In this document: piece by piece, positions 1 to 9,920 of the stretch
Numbering within the stretch: the first letter of the stretch is position 1
How the letters are laid out: each line of letters opens with the position of its first letter
Assembly (NCBI GenBank): GCA_037157565.1
Contig: JAZHRO010000019.1
Span: 22,631,001-22,695,000, forward strand
Source of the DNA: Thalassia testudinum
Lineage: Eukaryota; Streptophyta; Magnoliopsida; Alismatales; Hydrocharitaceae
Reading direction: 5' to 3'
Length of the DNA stretch: 64,000 nt
Notes under the pieces: model-generated
What the model saw: only the letters and a program-made list of their open reading frames with translations
What the model was told of the DNA's origin: nothing
The model's database searches: none
Position numbers and translations under genes: made by a program

Positions 1-1149
1 CCAAAACCAGGCAGGATTAAACTCCGTAACAACTCGTAGTGGTAAAGCAACCCAAGACCCACATCATCCAAACTACTCTAAGCCTAGTAGTAACCCTAGC
101 CCTAGGATAGTTATCCAGGATACCCCTGTCCCAGATCAAGACCTGGACCTATTCTAGAGGAACTGACTAGGGTTCCATTTCCCGAGGCTTTGACTAAGGG
201 AAAAAGGATAACCAAACCTGTGGCTCCTAAGGAGGATCTGGTCAAGCTCTTTGAACAGGTCTAGATAAACATCCCCTTGATGGATGAAATCAGCCACGTA
301 CCGGCTTACGCATGATTCCTGAAAGATGTGTGTACACCCAAGCGTAAGCCGCAAATCAAAAGTGGGAATTCAATCGTACTGTTAGAGCAAGGCAACTCTG
401 TAATCTTGAGTAAACTCCTACCCAAGCCCAAAGACCTAGGAACTCCCCTGATTTCATGTAAAATTGGTGAAACCCAATTTGATAGAGCCTTACTAGACCT
501 AGGTGCCTCCATAAACCTAATACCTACATCCCTCCTTGACCACCTTGAAGAGTCCGAACTTAAACCAACTGAGATGACATTGCAGTTAGCCGATCGATCC
601 ATCAAGTCACCTAAAGGAATACTCGAGGATGTCATTGTTAGGGTACGGGATTTCTACTTCCCGGTGGATTTCATAGTTCTGGATATGGATGCTCCTGAGA
701 ACCTAAGGGATACACCAATTATATTAGGGAGACCATTTTTGGCCACTGCTAGGGCCAACATAAACTGTGAGGAGGGCCAAATAGAATTAAAATTTAGGAA
801 TCAAACTCTGAAGATTAACATCTTTAAGGCCCAACAAAGGATTAATTGCGGGGTTATAGAACAAATATGTGATATTAAAGCCGTGGTTGATGAATCGTAT
901 GTTGAGGACAACCTGATTATCCCCGACCAACCACCAGAAGATCAAAACCCACAAATAAAGGAGTCTGAATCTGATCTAGACACACCCATAACTCTGACCC
1001 TTGTCCCTGATATAGACCCTGAACTGCACATTGCTGTTGATAATCCTATCTTGGAACTCAAGCCCTTTCCCGAGCATCTGAAGTACGTCTTTTCGGGTTC
1101 CAATCAGACGTTTCCTGTGATTATCAACTCTCGACTCTCACCTAACTAG
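1..1149 (+). pseudogene. C1 gag-pro junction and aspartic protease (broken)
   Basis: The window opens in the conserved junction just upstream of the protease, where SVTTRSGK can be read. A longest frame runs 328-1149 (273 codons). The protease-like motif ALLDLGAS is at residues 54-61, with the aspartate at residue 57 (codon 496-498). It is followed by the flap-like stretch KSPKGILEDVIVRV and the ILGRPFLATA motif typical of plant Athila/Tat proteases. The enzyme would cut the Gag-Pol polyprotein inside the virus-like particle. Upstream, in-frame TAG at about 267 and other stops break continuity with gag. An acidic, proline-rich linker (about 930-1080) leads toward RT. The frame ends at TAG 1147-1149. 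Confidence 0.85.
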
Positions 1150-1179
1150 GAATCCCATCTGATTACTGTTCTCCAGTAA

Positions 1180-2120
1180 CATTGTAGAGCCATTGGATGG
1201 ACTCTTGATGACTTGACTGGCATATGCCCCTCGTATTGCACACATCGAATCTACACGGAAGAGGGCGCACGACCATCATGAGAGATGTAGAGACGTTTAA
1301 ACCCTAACCTACAGGAGGTCGTGAAAAAGGAGATCATCAAGTGGTTAGATGTAGGGATCATCTACCTGATCTCCAACGGTCGCTGGGTGAGTCCAATCCA
1401 GGTTGCGCCTAAGAAGGCCGTGCTCACCATCATTACGGCTGAAACTCAAGAGGTCATACCGACTCGAATAGCTAACTCGTGGAAAGTCTGCATTGATTAC
1501 AGAAGACTCAATTCCTCCACGAAGAAGGACCATTTCCCACTGTCGTTTATTGATCAGATCCTCGAGAAACTAGCGGGAAATAGGTTCTTCTGCTTTCTTG
1601 ATGGGTACTCCGGTTATAACCAAGTGGCAATCCATCCAGAGGACCAAGAAAAGACCACGTTCACCTACACCTTCGAGACATGCGCATTTCGAGGGATGCC
1701 ATTCGGTCTCTGCAATGTACCCGCGACCTTTCAGCGGTGCATGTTTGCCATATTCTCAGATATGGTAGGTGATTATCTAGTGGTCTTCATGGATGACTTT
1801 TCAATTTTTGGAGCATCATTTGATGATTTCCTCCAGCAGTTGGTCCAAATACACAGGCAGTGCATCGATGTGAATTTGGTTCTTTCCTAGGAAAAGAGCC
1901 ATTTCATGGTGCCTGAGGGAATCATCCTGGGACATCTGATTTTGGAAAAAGGCATTCAAGTCGATCAAGCCAAGGTTAACTTGATTTCCAAACTCCCTAT
2001 GCCTAGCTCGATTTAGTACATCCAATCTTTTCTGGGGCACGTCGATTTTTAATGTCGATTTATCCCTGATTTTTCAAAAATCGCCGCCCCATAACTACTC
2101 TTCTCTTCAAGGATGTGCCT
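1180..2120 (+). pseudogene. C1 reverse transcriptase (broken)
   Basis: This is the RT domain that would copy element RNA into cDNA. The best frame is 1321-1890. It opens with the RT amino-terminal KKEIIKWLDVGIIY block, then WVSPIQVAPKK, CIDYRRLN, FPLSFIDQILEKLAG and FLDGYSGYNQ, then MPFGLCN and the catalytic FMDDF at residues 156-160 (1786-1800; the Athila equivalent of YVDD). The frame stops at 1888-1890 where C3 has TGG (Trp). The RT thumb continues in the same sense with further stops to about 2100. A single-base frame change precedes the RNase H block. It would need several repairs to be active. Confidence 0.88.
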
Positions 2121-2600
2121 TTCGAAATCTCCAAGGAGTGCACTCAAGCATTTGAGATCCTTCGTGACCGAGTTACCCAAGCCTCGATCCTACAGTCCCC
2201 TGATTGGTCTCAACCCTTTGAGATCATGTGCGATGCAACTGACTTCGCTGTAGGAGCAGTTTTGGGGTAGAAAATTGATGGGAAACCCATGGCCATTTAC
2301 TATGCTAGCCAAACACTAAACGAGGCTCAGCATAACTACACGATTACTGAGAAAGACCTACTGGCTGTAGTATTTGCCCTAGAAAAATTCAGATCGTACC
2401 TCCTGGGTTCCTGTGTTATCATCTACTTGGATCACATGGCTGTGAGGCATCTCCTTGCAAAGAAGGATGCGAAACCTCGATTAATCCGATGGATCTTTCT
2501 GTTGCAAAAATTTGACCTCAAGATTCGCGACAAAGCGGGAAAACAGAACGTGGTAGCTGATCACTTGTCCCACCTTCCTTCGAAGATCATTGACCCTTCT
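2121..2600 (+). pseudogene. C1 RNase H (broken)
   Basis: This is the RNase H domain that would remove the RNA strand of the RNA:DNA hybrid. Visible blocks in order are MCDATDFAVGAVLG (catalytic Asp at about 2232), a stop at about 2269 where the C3 copy has Gln, AIYYASQTLNEAQHNYT, EKDLLAVVFALEKF (catalytic Glu), IIYLDH (Asp kept) and VVADHLSHLP (Asp kept). The frame from 2289 runs on into integrase to 3059 without interruption, which shows the domains belonged to one polyprotein. Confidence 0.85.
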
Positions 2601-3948
2601 GGACCCATCACAAAACACTTTCTTGATGAGCACCTCCTGACTATCGATACATGGCTTCCATGGTTCGTAGGCATAGTGAACTACTTAGCATCACATCAGA
2701 TCCCATCCGATTGGCCGAAGGCCAAGAAGGACAAATTACGTTCCGATGCCAAGTATTACCTTTGGGAAGACCCGTATCTATTCTGCATTGGTGCTGATCA
2801 AATAATTCGACGATGTGTTGCAGAAGCGGAAATCAAAGACATACTCTCCTTTTGCCATGACCAGGCATGTGGTGGACAATTTTCAGGACACAAAACCACA
2901 TCAAAAGTCCTCCAGTGTGGCTTTTACTGGTCCACAATTTTCAAGGATGCATACGATCATTGTAAGGCATGTACCCGTTGCCAGACCTTGGGCAACATGA
3001 GCCATCGAGACATGATGCCTTTACAGCCGATCCTGGTATGCGAGAGTTTTGACATTTAGGGAATTGATTTTGTGGGTCCCTTCTCTATCTCGGATGGCTT
3101 TGAATACATCTTACTCGCTGTTGACTACGTGTCCAAGTGGATCGAAGCCATTCCGACCTGAACCAATGATCACAAGGTTATTATCAGATTCATTCATCAA
3201 AACATCTTCTCAAGGTTCAGGATTCCATGAGCAACAATTTCCGACGGAGGGACCCATTTCACAAATGCTCAGTTCAGGTCACGATGACCAAATACGGGGT
3301 GTCGCATCGAATCTCTACTCCTTACCACCCCCAAACTAATGGTCTAGCTGAGCTATCAAACCAGGAGATCAAAAAAATCCTCCAGGTTACTGTTCGACCT
3401 GATAGGAAGGATTGGTCATCCTAGCTTCCAGAAGCATTATGGGCTTATAGGACCACTTACAAGACCCAATTAGGTATGTCTCCCTTCAGACTGGGGTACG
3501 GGAAGGCATGTCACCTCCACGTCAAATTGGAGCATAAAGCCTATTGGGCAATACGGAATTGCAACTTAGATCTTTCTAAGGCTAGAACCCATAGAAGGCT
3601 TCAAATGAGCGAGATTGATGAATTACGCCACGACGCATATGAGAACTCGCGAATTTACAAAGAGTGGGATAAAGCCTTTCACGACAAACACATTTCTACA
3701 AAGATCTTTCATCCTGGTCAAAAGGTTCTACTCTTTGATGCCTGACTCAAATTACTCCCAGGAAAGCTATGATCTATGTGGATCGGACCCTACCTAGTCT
3801 GACGAATCTTTAGAAATGGAGCCGTTGAGATCAGTCCACTCAGCCATGATTCCGAACCCTTCGTCGTGAACGGTCAGAGACTCAAACCGTTCATTGACAT
3901 GACCAATACAAATTTGGCTAAGTCATCCTTCATCCTCCATTCCCCCTG
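2601..3948 (+). pseudogene. C1 integrase (broken)
   Basis: This is the integrase that would insert cDNA into the chromosome. The zinc-binding part is visible from about 2850, with CHDQACGGQFSGHKT and CKACTRCQ; the histidine usually in GGHF is Gln here. The frame stops at 3057-3059 where C3 has a tryptophan codon. In shifted frames the core continues with [23 protein letters not shown] and NGLAELSNQEIKKIL, then the carboxy-terminal blocks GMSPFRLGYGKACHL and HPGQKVLLFDA (3476-3745). Several breaks are CGA-to-TGA or TGG-to-TAG changes relative to C3. No chromodomain is seen, as expected for Athila-type integrases. Confidence 0.85.
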
Positions 3949-4081
3949 AGCTCATTGTGCCCAGTCGATGGCGTAAAACTCAACGCTTAACGGGAGGCAA
4001 ACCGTCATTCTTTGAAAAACCTGAAACCTTTCCTAAGATTTCTATGCTGAATTCATACTGCATTTTAGGTTTCATCCATTA
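3949..4081 (+). other. C1 post-integrase noncoding segment with conserved paired motif
   Basis: Just after the integrase stop lies ATGGCGTAAAACTCAACGC followed by TTAACGGGAGGCAAACCG. The same block follows integrase in C2 (about 22290) and C3 (about 41899). It can pair as TTAA and CGGG/CCG-type short stems and resembles the conserved GCGTTAAAC...GGGAGGCAACCC tract often seen after pol in plant Athila/Tat elements. The segment ends abruptly at 4081, where about 1.6 kb of 3' UTR present in C2 and C3 is missing. Confidence 0.6.
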
Positions 4082-4983
4082 GCTCCTACATAACCTAAGA
4101 AAGTAAACAAAAGCTCCTACATAACCAAAAGGAAGGCCTAATTCAAGAGATTACTGTTTTGGGAAGGAAACATGAACTAAAGGGTAAAACTATAATTTTA
4201 CCATTGCAGTACATCAACTGGATTTCTCAAGGGCTAAACATAGGACAATTGGACTTAATAAGAGGAAAAGTAGGATGGTTCAGTCAGAAAAGGGCTATTG
4301 TGAGATTTAAAAAGACATTCTATAACCCTAAAACAAACCTGCTTAATTCAACAAGGTTTTGGTCTAGATAAGAATCAACTAAACCCTCTAAAATTCATGG
4401 AAAAATATCCCCTATGGTTTAGAACATTCAATTTGGCCTTTGGAACCTACTTTAACCTAGATTGGAGTCCTAGCTCAGTATTTAACCTAATTTAGTTTTT
4501 TGTGCAAAATGTCCAGTCAAACGTGGTCAAACCTAAAATCCAACTTTACCATTGGATTCCTTAGGTCAAAATTAGGCTTATACCAAAATTTGGGCCTAAG
4601 GGAAGGTCATCTTGACCTACTTTGCAAAATGGTCCACCCAATTACATTCTGGCCCTTAACTTTTGAAAACCCTTGCGCAGAGCCTCCTAACTTCCTCGCG
4701 ACCCTTACATTCAAGTTGCTCCGCCATTACAGTGGAGGAATCCCACTCCGACAAGGATTTGAGGAGGATATCTCCTCGAATCCTCAGAGATCTTCTCCCA
4801 GATTTGGAAGGGAGATTCTCTGAGGATTTCTCCATCGTCTGAACAGGATCTCCAAATTAGATTTACACCCAATCTCTCATGCGAATGCACAAGAGATTTG
4901 GGTGTCTTACGCACCTTCCTCCTCCGGCGAGGCCTTTGCGCTGGAAGGCTTGCCTTCCAAGCACAAAGGGTTCGGCCAGCGGC

Positions 4984-4992
4984 TATAAAAGG
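4984..4992 (+). promoter_or_regulatory. TATA box of B-type LTR
   Basis: TATAAAAGG is followed by a C-rich stretch, the same arrangement as in the C3 5' LTR (33425-33433) and C3 3' LTR (about 55708). This is the probable core promoter separating U3 from R in the B-type LTR. Confidence 0.65.
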
Positions 4993-5874
4993 ACCCCCGG
5001 TCCTTTACGCATCTTCCAAGCTTGATTGGGCTACAGATACCCTCTCAATTTCCTCCTTCCTCATCTCTGGTCAAATGCCCGCAAGCTCCGGTGATCTCTC
5101 CTCCCTCCTCTCATCACTCTGCCACCATACCAGTGGTAGAGTTAGCTTCGTCTCGTTCCTCCACGTTGCGCCGCACTAGCGCACACCTCTCCGACCTTCT
5201 CCTCGTCGCCGTCATCCTTACCTCAGGGCTTTCTTCCCCGACGATGACACATACGCGCTGCTCGTCTCCTCTACCTCCCTTTTGTCCCAATACCCGCAGA
5301 TAAGTTCCTCTCCTCCCACTCTTCATTTTCCCTCATTTAAATTCTGGAAATGCCCCTCGACTACCATTGTCCACCTCCATCTTTTCCATCTCTGGCCGAC
5401 CACCGGCGAGGCGCATCCACCGCTCCGCACCTCCACATGCCTCGCCACCAACCTCATCACCTTCGCCATCACCCACTGATCACTTTTCACCCATCCACTG
5501 ACCACCACATATGCCCCACACTTCCACCGAACAAACCCACAAGCACGGTCACAGTCCAACCTAGGCACGCATACCTAGGCCATTCCATCTCAGGCCGACC
5601 CCGACCTCACCTTCGCCATGACATGGCGAAGCTTTTCCTATTATTTGACAGGGCCGCAAGGCCATCTTTGTGTCGCGTAAGTCTGAGCGCCCTTCTACCA
5701 TTAACGCTGAAGCAAGCTTGCTTGCAAAGAGCTCTAGGCCGTGCGTTCCAGGCATATGGGCACCAGGTGACACACGTTCAGTGTGCGAACGTAACCAGCC
5801 TGAGAGCAGACTTCGCGAGGCTCCTAGCTGCTCCAATTGAGTGAAGTTCCCTACTGCGGGCGCCAGCAGAAGCG

Positions 5875-5971
5875 GGTGGGACATTTAGTCCCACCTCGTA
5901 AACTCAGGGGTAAGTGGCGTGACCTATATTGATTTTGTGTTTCCTATTGGTTACCTCAAGTAACACGAGGT
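5875..5971 (+). promoter_or_regulatory. USE-like motif, TATA-like box and hairpin in B LTR (shared LTR copy)
   Basis: GTCCCACCTCG at 5888-5898 is close to the plant snRNA/7SL upstream sequence element RTCCCACATCG. TATATT starts at 5925, 26 bases after the motif. A stem ACCTC (5953-5957) with GAGGT (5967-5971) follows. The motif is also the right arm of a perfect 8-bp palindrome, GGTGGGAC (5875-5882) with GTCCCACC (5888-5895) around ATTTA. The next run of four T after the hairpin is GGTTTTGCT at about 6182-6190. Confidence 0.5.
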
Positions 5972-6189
5972 GAGGTCCCTCGCCCTCACTCGCTCACGCC
6001 TCATCCACGACCCCTGCCTCGGTGGACCTCTCTCCCAACCCGATTACCTAGCACTCCTTATGCATTACACCACGCCGGTGCGCCTGCACCCAGGCACGCG
6101 AAACCCGACCCGATTACCTGGCTCTGGGAGAGCATACCTAACTGAAAAATAGAGAGAGTGATGTAAGGAGGGGTAGGGGTAGGTTTTGC

Positions 6190-6575
6190 TCCGTTGTGCT
6201 ATGCAGGAAAAAAAGAAGAATATGAAGGCAGAAGAGGAGAAAGCTAAGAAGGAAGAAGAGGAGCGGCTGATGAAGAAGACCTAGTGCAGAGGAGGAAGAG
6301 AAGAAGAAGAAGGAGGCAGCTACTGAAGCCAGGACCTGAAGGCAAAGGAAGCCAAAGCTAAGGAGGGACTTAGCTGCAAAAGAAGAAAGAAGAAGAAGAA
6401 GAAGCTGAAGAAGGCCAGGGCTGAAGAAAGAAAGAAGAAGGAGCGGCCAAGCAGAGAAAGAAGGAAAGACAAAGAAGAAAAGAAGAAAGAAGATTGAAGG
6501 TAGAAGAAGCATAGCCACAGAGGAAGAGAAAGAAGAGAGAAAGAGAAGGCAAAAATTAGAAAGAGAAGGACAAAT
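6190..6575 (+). repeat. GA-rich purine tract in B-type LTR
   Basis: This is about 380 bases of GAAGAAGAG-type purine-rich sequence near the 3' part of the LTR. The same tract is in both C3 LTRs (about 34660-34930 and 56950-57220). Open frames on either strand here come from the compositional bias (runs of Lys/Glu or Leu/Phe) and are not genes. Confidence 0.7.
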
Positions 6576-6600
6576 CGAGCACTGTAGCAGAAACTTTTAA

Positions 6601-6625
6601 GACGTCTGATTTTTCATCAGACGTC
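6601..6625. repeat. Palindrome with 10-bp arms in B-type LTR
   Basis: GACGTCTGAT (6601-6610) and ATCAGACGTC (6616-6625) are perfect complements around a 5-base spacer, TTTTC. C3 keeps a version of it (TTGTCTGATT 34941-34950 with AATCAGACGA 34955-34964, one G.T wobble). Confidence 0.7.
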
Positions 6626-6865
6626 CAATTTTTAAGCTTATTTCTACATTGACATTATTTTTTACTTCTCAATTTTGATTGGATTGGTTATTGTTTTTTA
6701 TTAAATTGAGAGTTGTGCTCTTAAGTTTTTAAATACCCAATTGCTCCCTGTGTTCGACCTCGGATACCTTAGTTTTCGAGTTATAAATTCTTATTTATTT
6801 TCGCAGCGATTTCATTTATACTACAGCGAACATCTTTTTAAAACCACAATTTTGCCACGTCAACA

Positions 6866-7900
6866 CCTAGGATAGTCATCCAGGATACCTCTATCCCAGA
6901 TCAAGAACCTGGACCCATTCTAGAGGAACCTGCAAAAGTTCCATTTTCGGAGGCCTTGACCAAAGGGAAAAGGAAACCCCAAGCCGTGGCTCTTGAGGAT
7001 GACCTGGTTAGGCTCTTTGAGCAGGTCCAAATAAATATGCCCTTGATGAATTTGATACGCCACGTACTGGCCTACGCGTGATTTCTTAAAGACGTGTGTA
7101 TACCTAAGCGTAAGCCATGAACTAAAGGAGGGAACCCAATCATACTGTCGGAGCAAGACAGCTCCATTATTTTGAGCAAACTCCCGCCTAAGGCAAAAGA
7201 CCCAAGCACCCCTCTAGTCTCTTGTGCTATCGGTGATATGCAGCTCAACCAAACATTACTAGACCTAGGAGATTCCATACATTTGATATCTACATCCCTA
7301 CTAGTCTACTTCAAGGAATCTGAGCTTAAACAGACAAAGATGACTTTGCAATTACCATATCGATCTATTAAGTCACCAAAAGGAATTCTCGAGGATGTCA
7401 TAGTTAGGGTACATGATTTTTATTTTCCAGTAGATTTCATTGTCTTAGACATGGATGCTCTTGAGAACTTGAAGAATACACCGATCATATTAGGGAGACC
7501 CTTTCTGGCCACTACTAGGGCCAATATTAATTGTAAGGAGGCCAAAATTGAACTAAAATTTGGGAGCAACAAGCTGACGATTGAAATCTTTAAGGCCTAA
7601 CAAGGAATTAATTGTAGAGTTATAGAACAAATTTGTGATATCGAGGCTATGGTTGACGACCTATGTATCAAGGAAAACACGAATATTTTTGATCAACCAC
7701 AAGAAGATCAAAACCTACAATTAGAGGAGTCTGAACCTAACATAGATACACCCATAGCTCCTTCCTCTACTCCCGACACCCACCCTGAACCACCTGCTAT
7801 TGCTGACAACCTAGTTATGGAATTAAAGCCTCTTCCCGATCATCTGAAAAATGTCTTTTTGGGTTCCAATCAGACGTTTCCTATGATTATCAACTCCTGA
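6866..7900 (+). pseudogene. C2 aspartic protease (broken)
   Basis: Same protease as in C1. The best frame, 7172-7600, carries QTLLDLGDSIHLIST (motif alanine changed to Asp), KSPKGILEDVIVRV and ILGRPFLATT. A stop at 7598-7600 separates it from the acidic linker frame 7649-7900 (EESEPNIDTPI), as in C1 and C3. Upstream there is an in-frame stop at about 7080 in the segment before the protease. It lies 1 base after the shared LTR, with no gag before it. Confidence 0.85.
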
Positions 7901-8086
7901 CTCACACCTGATCAGGAAACACGCTTGATTTATGTTCTCCAGCAGCATCGAAGAGCCATTGGATGGACTCTCGATGAGCTGACTAGCATCGGCCCTTCAT
8001 ACTGCACACATCACATCTACACTGAAGAGGGCTCGTGACCATCCCATGAAATGTAGAGACGCCTAAATCCAAATCTGCAGGATGTC

Positions 8087-8252
8087 GTGAAAAAGGAGAT
8101 CATCAAGTGGTTAGATGTAGAGATCATATACCCGATCTTTGACAGTCGTTGGGTGAGTCCAATCCAAGTTGTGCCTAAGAAGGCAAGGCTCACTGTCATC
8201 ATGACTGAAACCAGAGAAACCATATCGACCCGTATAGCGAACTCGTGGAGAG
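8087..8252 (+). pseudogene. C2 reverse transcriptase, N-terminal fragment
   Basis: KKEIIKWLDVEIIYPI and WVSPIQVVPKK are followed by TRIANSWR, where the frame runs into the inserted A element at 8253. The continuation, VYIDYRRLN, is at 19807-19840. The last five bases, GAGAG, are the left copy of the target duplication. Confidence 0.9.
8248..8252. repeat. Target site duplication of element A1 (left copy GAGAG)
   Basis: GAGAG at 8248-8252 precedes TGTTGAAGC, the A1 left end. GAGAG at 19807-19811 follows TTTACATCA, the A1 right end. Removing A1 and one copy restores an uninterrupted C2 RT reading order. Five bases is the usual duplication size for Ty3/Gypsy integrases. Confidence 0.95.
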
Positions 8253-8955
8253 TGTTGAAGCAACGGGTTACTACGCTTTCGAATTTGGTTTTGAAAACCT
8301 GTCGTTGTAGTTTGAAAAGTGAAGAACTCGGGTTCAACAAATAAAATTTATACTAGAATAGAAATCCTGGTCGAACTCAGGGAGGCTACGTCAATCTAAA
8401 TTCGCAATTATATTTTTTTTGTGTTTTTGTTGAAAACCGAAGTAATTACAATGAAGCACTATAAACAATCAAAATAAGAGAGAGAGAGAACATTCACTTG
8501 ATACTTCAAAATGTTTATACAATTAAGCAAGCAAGAAATTACACTAGAAAATAGGAAAACTATTACAATAGAAAGTAAGAAAATTCTACTCTACAAAGTA
8601 GGCAAAAGGAATGGGAGAGATAAGTTATCCTCCTCGATGATCTCTTGGAGGATGAGCCGGACGGGACGATCCCTGGAAGATGAAGAACGAAGCAGGAAGA
8701 AGGAGGTCGAGGTAGGAAGAACGAGAACGAGGCAGTACGTCATCGTCGTCGCAGGATCCGCTTCCAAAATGGGGACGAAAATTTGACTTTATCTCTTGAG
8801 GAGCATCCCGGGTGTGGGACAAGCTTCTCTTTAGCTTTGGAGAGGGAGAGAAGAGAAGTAAGGGATGAGAATTTCGTATGGAGGGGGTCTTCTTTTATAG
8901 TTGCAAGGAGTGAGGGCAATTTGGTCATTACATGTTGAAAATCCTTAATTCAGGA

Positions 8956-8987
8956 CCTTTAGTGACGGGTAAATCCATCATTAAAGG
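8956..8987. repeat. Inverted repeat in A1 3' LTR
   Basis: CCTTTAGTGACGG and CCATCATTAAAGG face each other around GTAAAT, with a few mismatches. The equivalents are 18883-18914 in the 5' LTR and a perfect version at 62231-62260 in the second A element. Confidence 0.75.
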
Positions 8988-9251
8988 CCTGAGCGTGGCC
9001 TTCGTGGGCGGCTCGCACGTGCATGGTCGCTTCCCCCCACCTTAACGCCCGTCCACGTTCCTCCAATCTTGCCCGATCGAATGGCTGAGAGCGCTCCTCA
9101 CCCGCCTCATTTGTGTGCCTCAACGCGTGAGATCTCGCATCGCCTCGCCGCGTTAGATGGCGCGTTCAGCCGATTGGGTGCGCACAGCCGCTCGATCTCC
9201 ATCGTGCAGTCGATTGCGCCCGCATGCCCACTCCAATTGAGGCGCCCCGCA

Positions 9252-9305
9252 GCTCGATCCCACACCTCAACTTCGCGTTAAGGCGCTCGACCAACGCCCA
9301 GTGGG
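9252..9305 (-). other. tRNA-like A-box/B-box module in A1 3' LTR
   Basis: On the minus strand GGGCGTTGGTCGAGCGC (A-box/D-arm-like) is followed about 40 bases later by GGGATCGAGCTG (B-box-like, near GGTTCGANNCC). The same module is in the other A LTRs at 19182-19233 and 61903-61963, and diverged in 28121-28178 and 30584-30640. Confidence 0.45.
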
Positions 9306-9906
9306 TGCATTTGTGTCGAGCACTTAACTTAGGCGCTAGCACCTCGCAACCGTTAGATCTTTATCCAACAGTGGAGAAGCGTTGGAGTGAGGTGCTTCAA
9401 TGGATGCATGCGGCCGGTTGGGCAGTCGAGATGGCACCATGTGGCACCATCTTGGTCGTCCATCTTCTGGGTGATGTAGATGGTGCCACGGGTATCGAAT
9501 TGAGTCAATTTTTGCGTCGTTAGGCTGCGATCGTCGATCCAAATCCATCCGTACGGTCAGATTTGTCGTATAAAGTGTGAATTAACACCATCTTGGCCCT
9601 TGATCTTCTAGGGTTCCTCAGTCTTTATCTGATGCTACGGATATCCGATTAGGGCGATCTTGGAGTCGTTGAACTCCAATCGTCGCCCTGATCAGATCCA
9701 TATGGTTGGATCTTTGATCCAAGTCCCCGATAAAAAGTCATCCTATCCCTAACCATAAAAGGAGATAATTAACCTCCATTTTATTCAGACTAATCAAAAT
9801 GCAAGATGATGCATGCTATGCAATATTTATAGTATGTAATGCAATTCTATACTTAAGAACATGCATAAATAGATATTTTATGTAATATAAACATGTTTAC
9901 ATGACA

Positions 9907-9920
9907 TACCTATCTTTTAC
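9907..9920 (-). promoter_or_regulatory. A1 polypurine tract
   Basis: On the minus strand GTAAAAGATAGGTA directly abuts the 3' LTR start, TGTCATG. This is the position where plus-strand DNA synthesis is primed. It matches the AAAAGATAGG part of the D element tract (about 51416-51436). Confidence 0.75.

Larger units (their letters stand above)
1..4081 (+). mobile_element. C1: truncated Athila-like Ty3/Gypsy internal region
   Basis: This is the internal part of a family C element, cut by the left window edge near the gag-protease junction. The order seen is protease, RT, RNase H, integrase, which is the Ty3/Gypsy order. The same reading frames recur in C2 and C3. The 3' UTR, the polypurine tract and about the first 60 bp of the following LTR are missing: sequence homologous to the post-integrase region stops at about 4081 and LTR-internal sequence begins at once. 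The following LTR (4082-6865) is shared with C2, so C1 and C2 form a head-to-tail tandem. The coding frames hold many stops, so C1 is not functional. Confidence 0.9.
4082..6865 (+). mobile_element. B-type LTR shared by C1 (as 3' LTR) and C2 (as 5' LTR)
   Basis: This sequence is colinear with the C3 LTRs (32417-35248 and 54773-57536) and the C2 3' LTR, but it lacks about the first 60 bp. The first block, GCTCCTACATAACC, is duplicated 31 bp apart (4082-4095 and 4113-4126), apparently at the deletion junction. It carries a TATA box, a USE-like module, a GA-rich tract and a palindrome, all listed separately. It ends CAACA at 6865. The next base is already coding sequence from the gag-pro junction, so PBS, leader and gag of C2 are missing exactly from the LTR edge. 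Confidence 0.85.
6866..8252 (+). mobile_element. C2 internal region, left segment
   Basis: This is the left part of the second C copy. It begins abruptly at CCTAGGATAG, homologous to position 101 of C1, directly after the LTR end, so PBS, leader and gag are absent. It continues through protease into the start of RT. It is interrupted at 8252/8253 by the minus-strand A element and resumes at 19807. Confidence 0.9.
8253..9906 (-). mobile_element. A1 3' LTR
   Basis: This 1654-bp LTR matches 18174-19806 along its length. On the minus strand it starts TGTCATGTAAAC (9906) and ends TTCAACA (8253), so TG...CA ends are kept. It contains an inverted repeat (8956-8987), a tRNA-like module (about 9252-9305), and a TATA-like CTATAAAAG read on the minus strand near 8900. 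The GAGAG duplication lies outside it. Confidence 0.93.

Noticed and set aside
2815..3000. Small open frame overlapping the C1 RNase H/integrase region
   Set aside because: It is an out-of-frame shadow of the integrase zinc-binding region.
4441..4640. CAAAATTTGG and GGTCAAAC-type words shared by all B LTRs, considered as separate MITEs
   Set aside because: They are colinear parts of the B LTR U3 in every copy, with no terminal inverted repeats or duplications of their own.
5022..5884. Ser/Pro-rich open frames in the shared B LTR
   Set aside because: They are not conserved in frame between LTR copies, and they overlap regulatory motifs and antisense frames. The equivalents at 33900-34517 and 56205-56578 are rejected for the same reason.
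6138..6552. Leu/Phe-rich open frames on the minus strand that look like membrane proteins
   Set aside because: They are the complement of the GA-rich tract in the B LTR. The same composition effect appears at 34733-34927 and 57012-57215.
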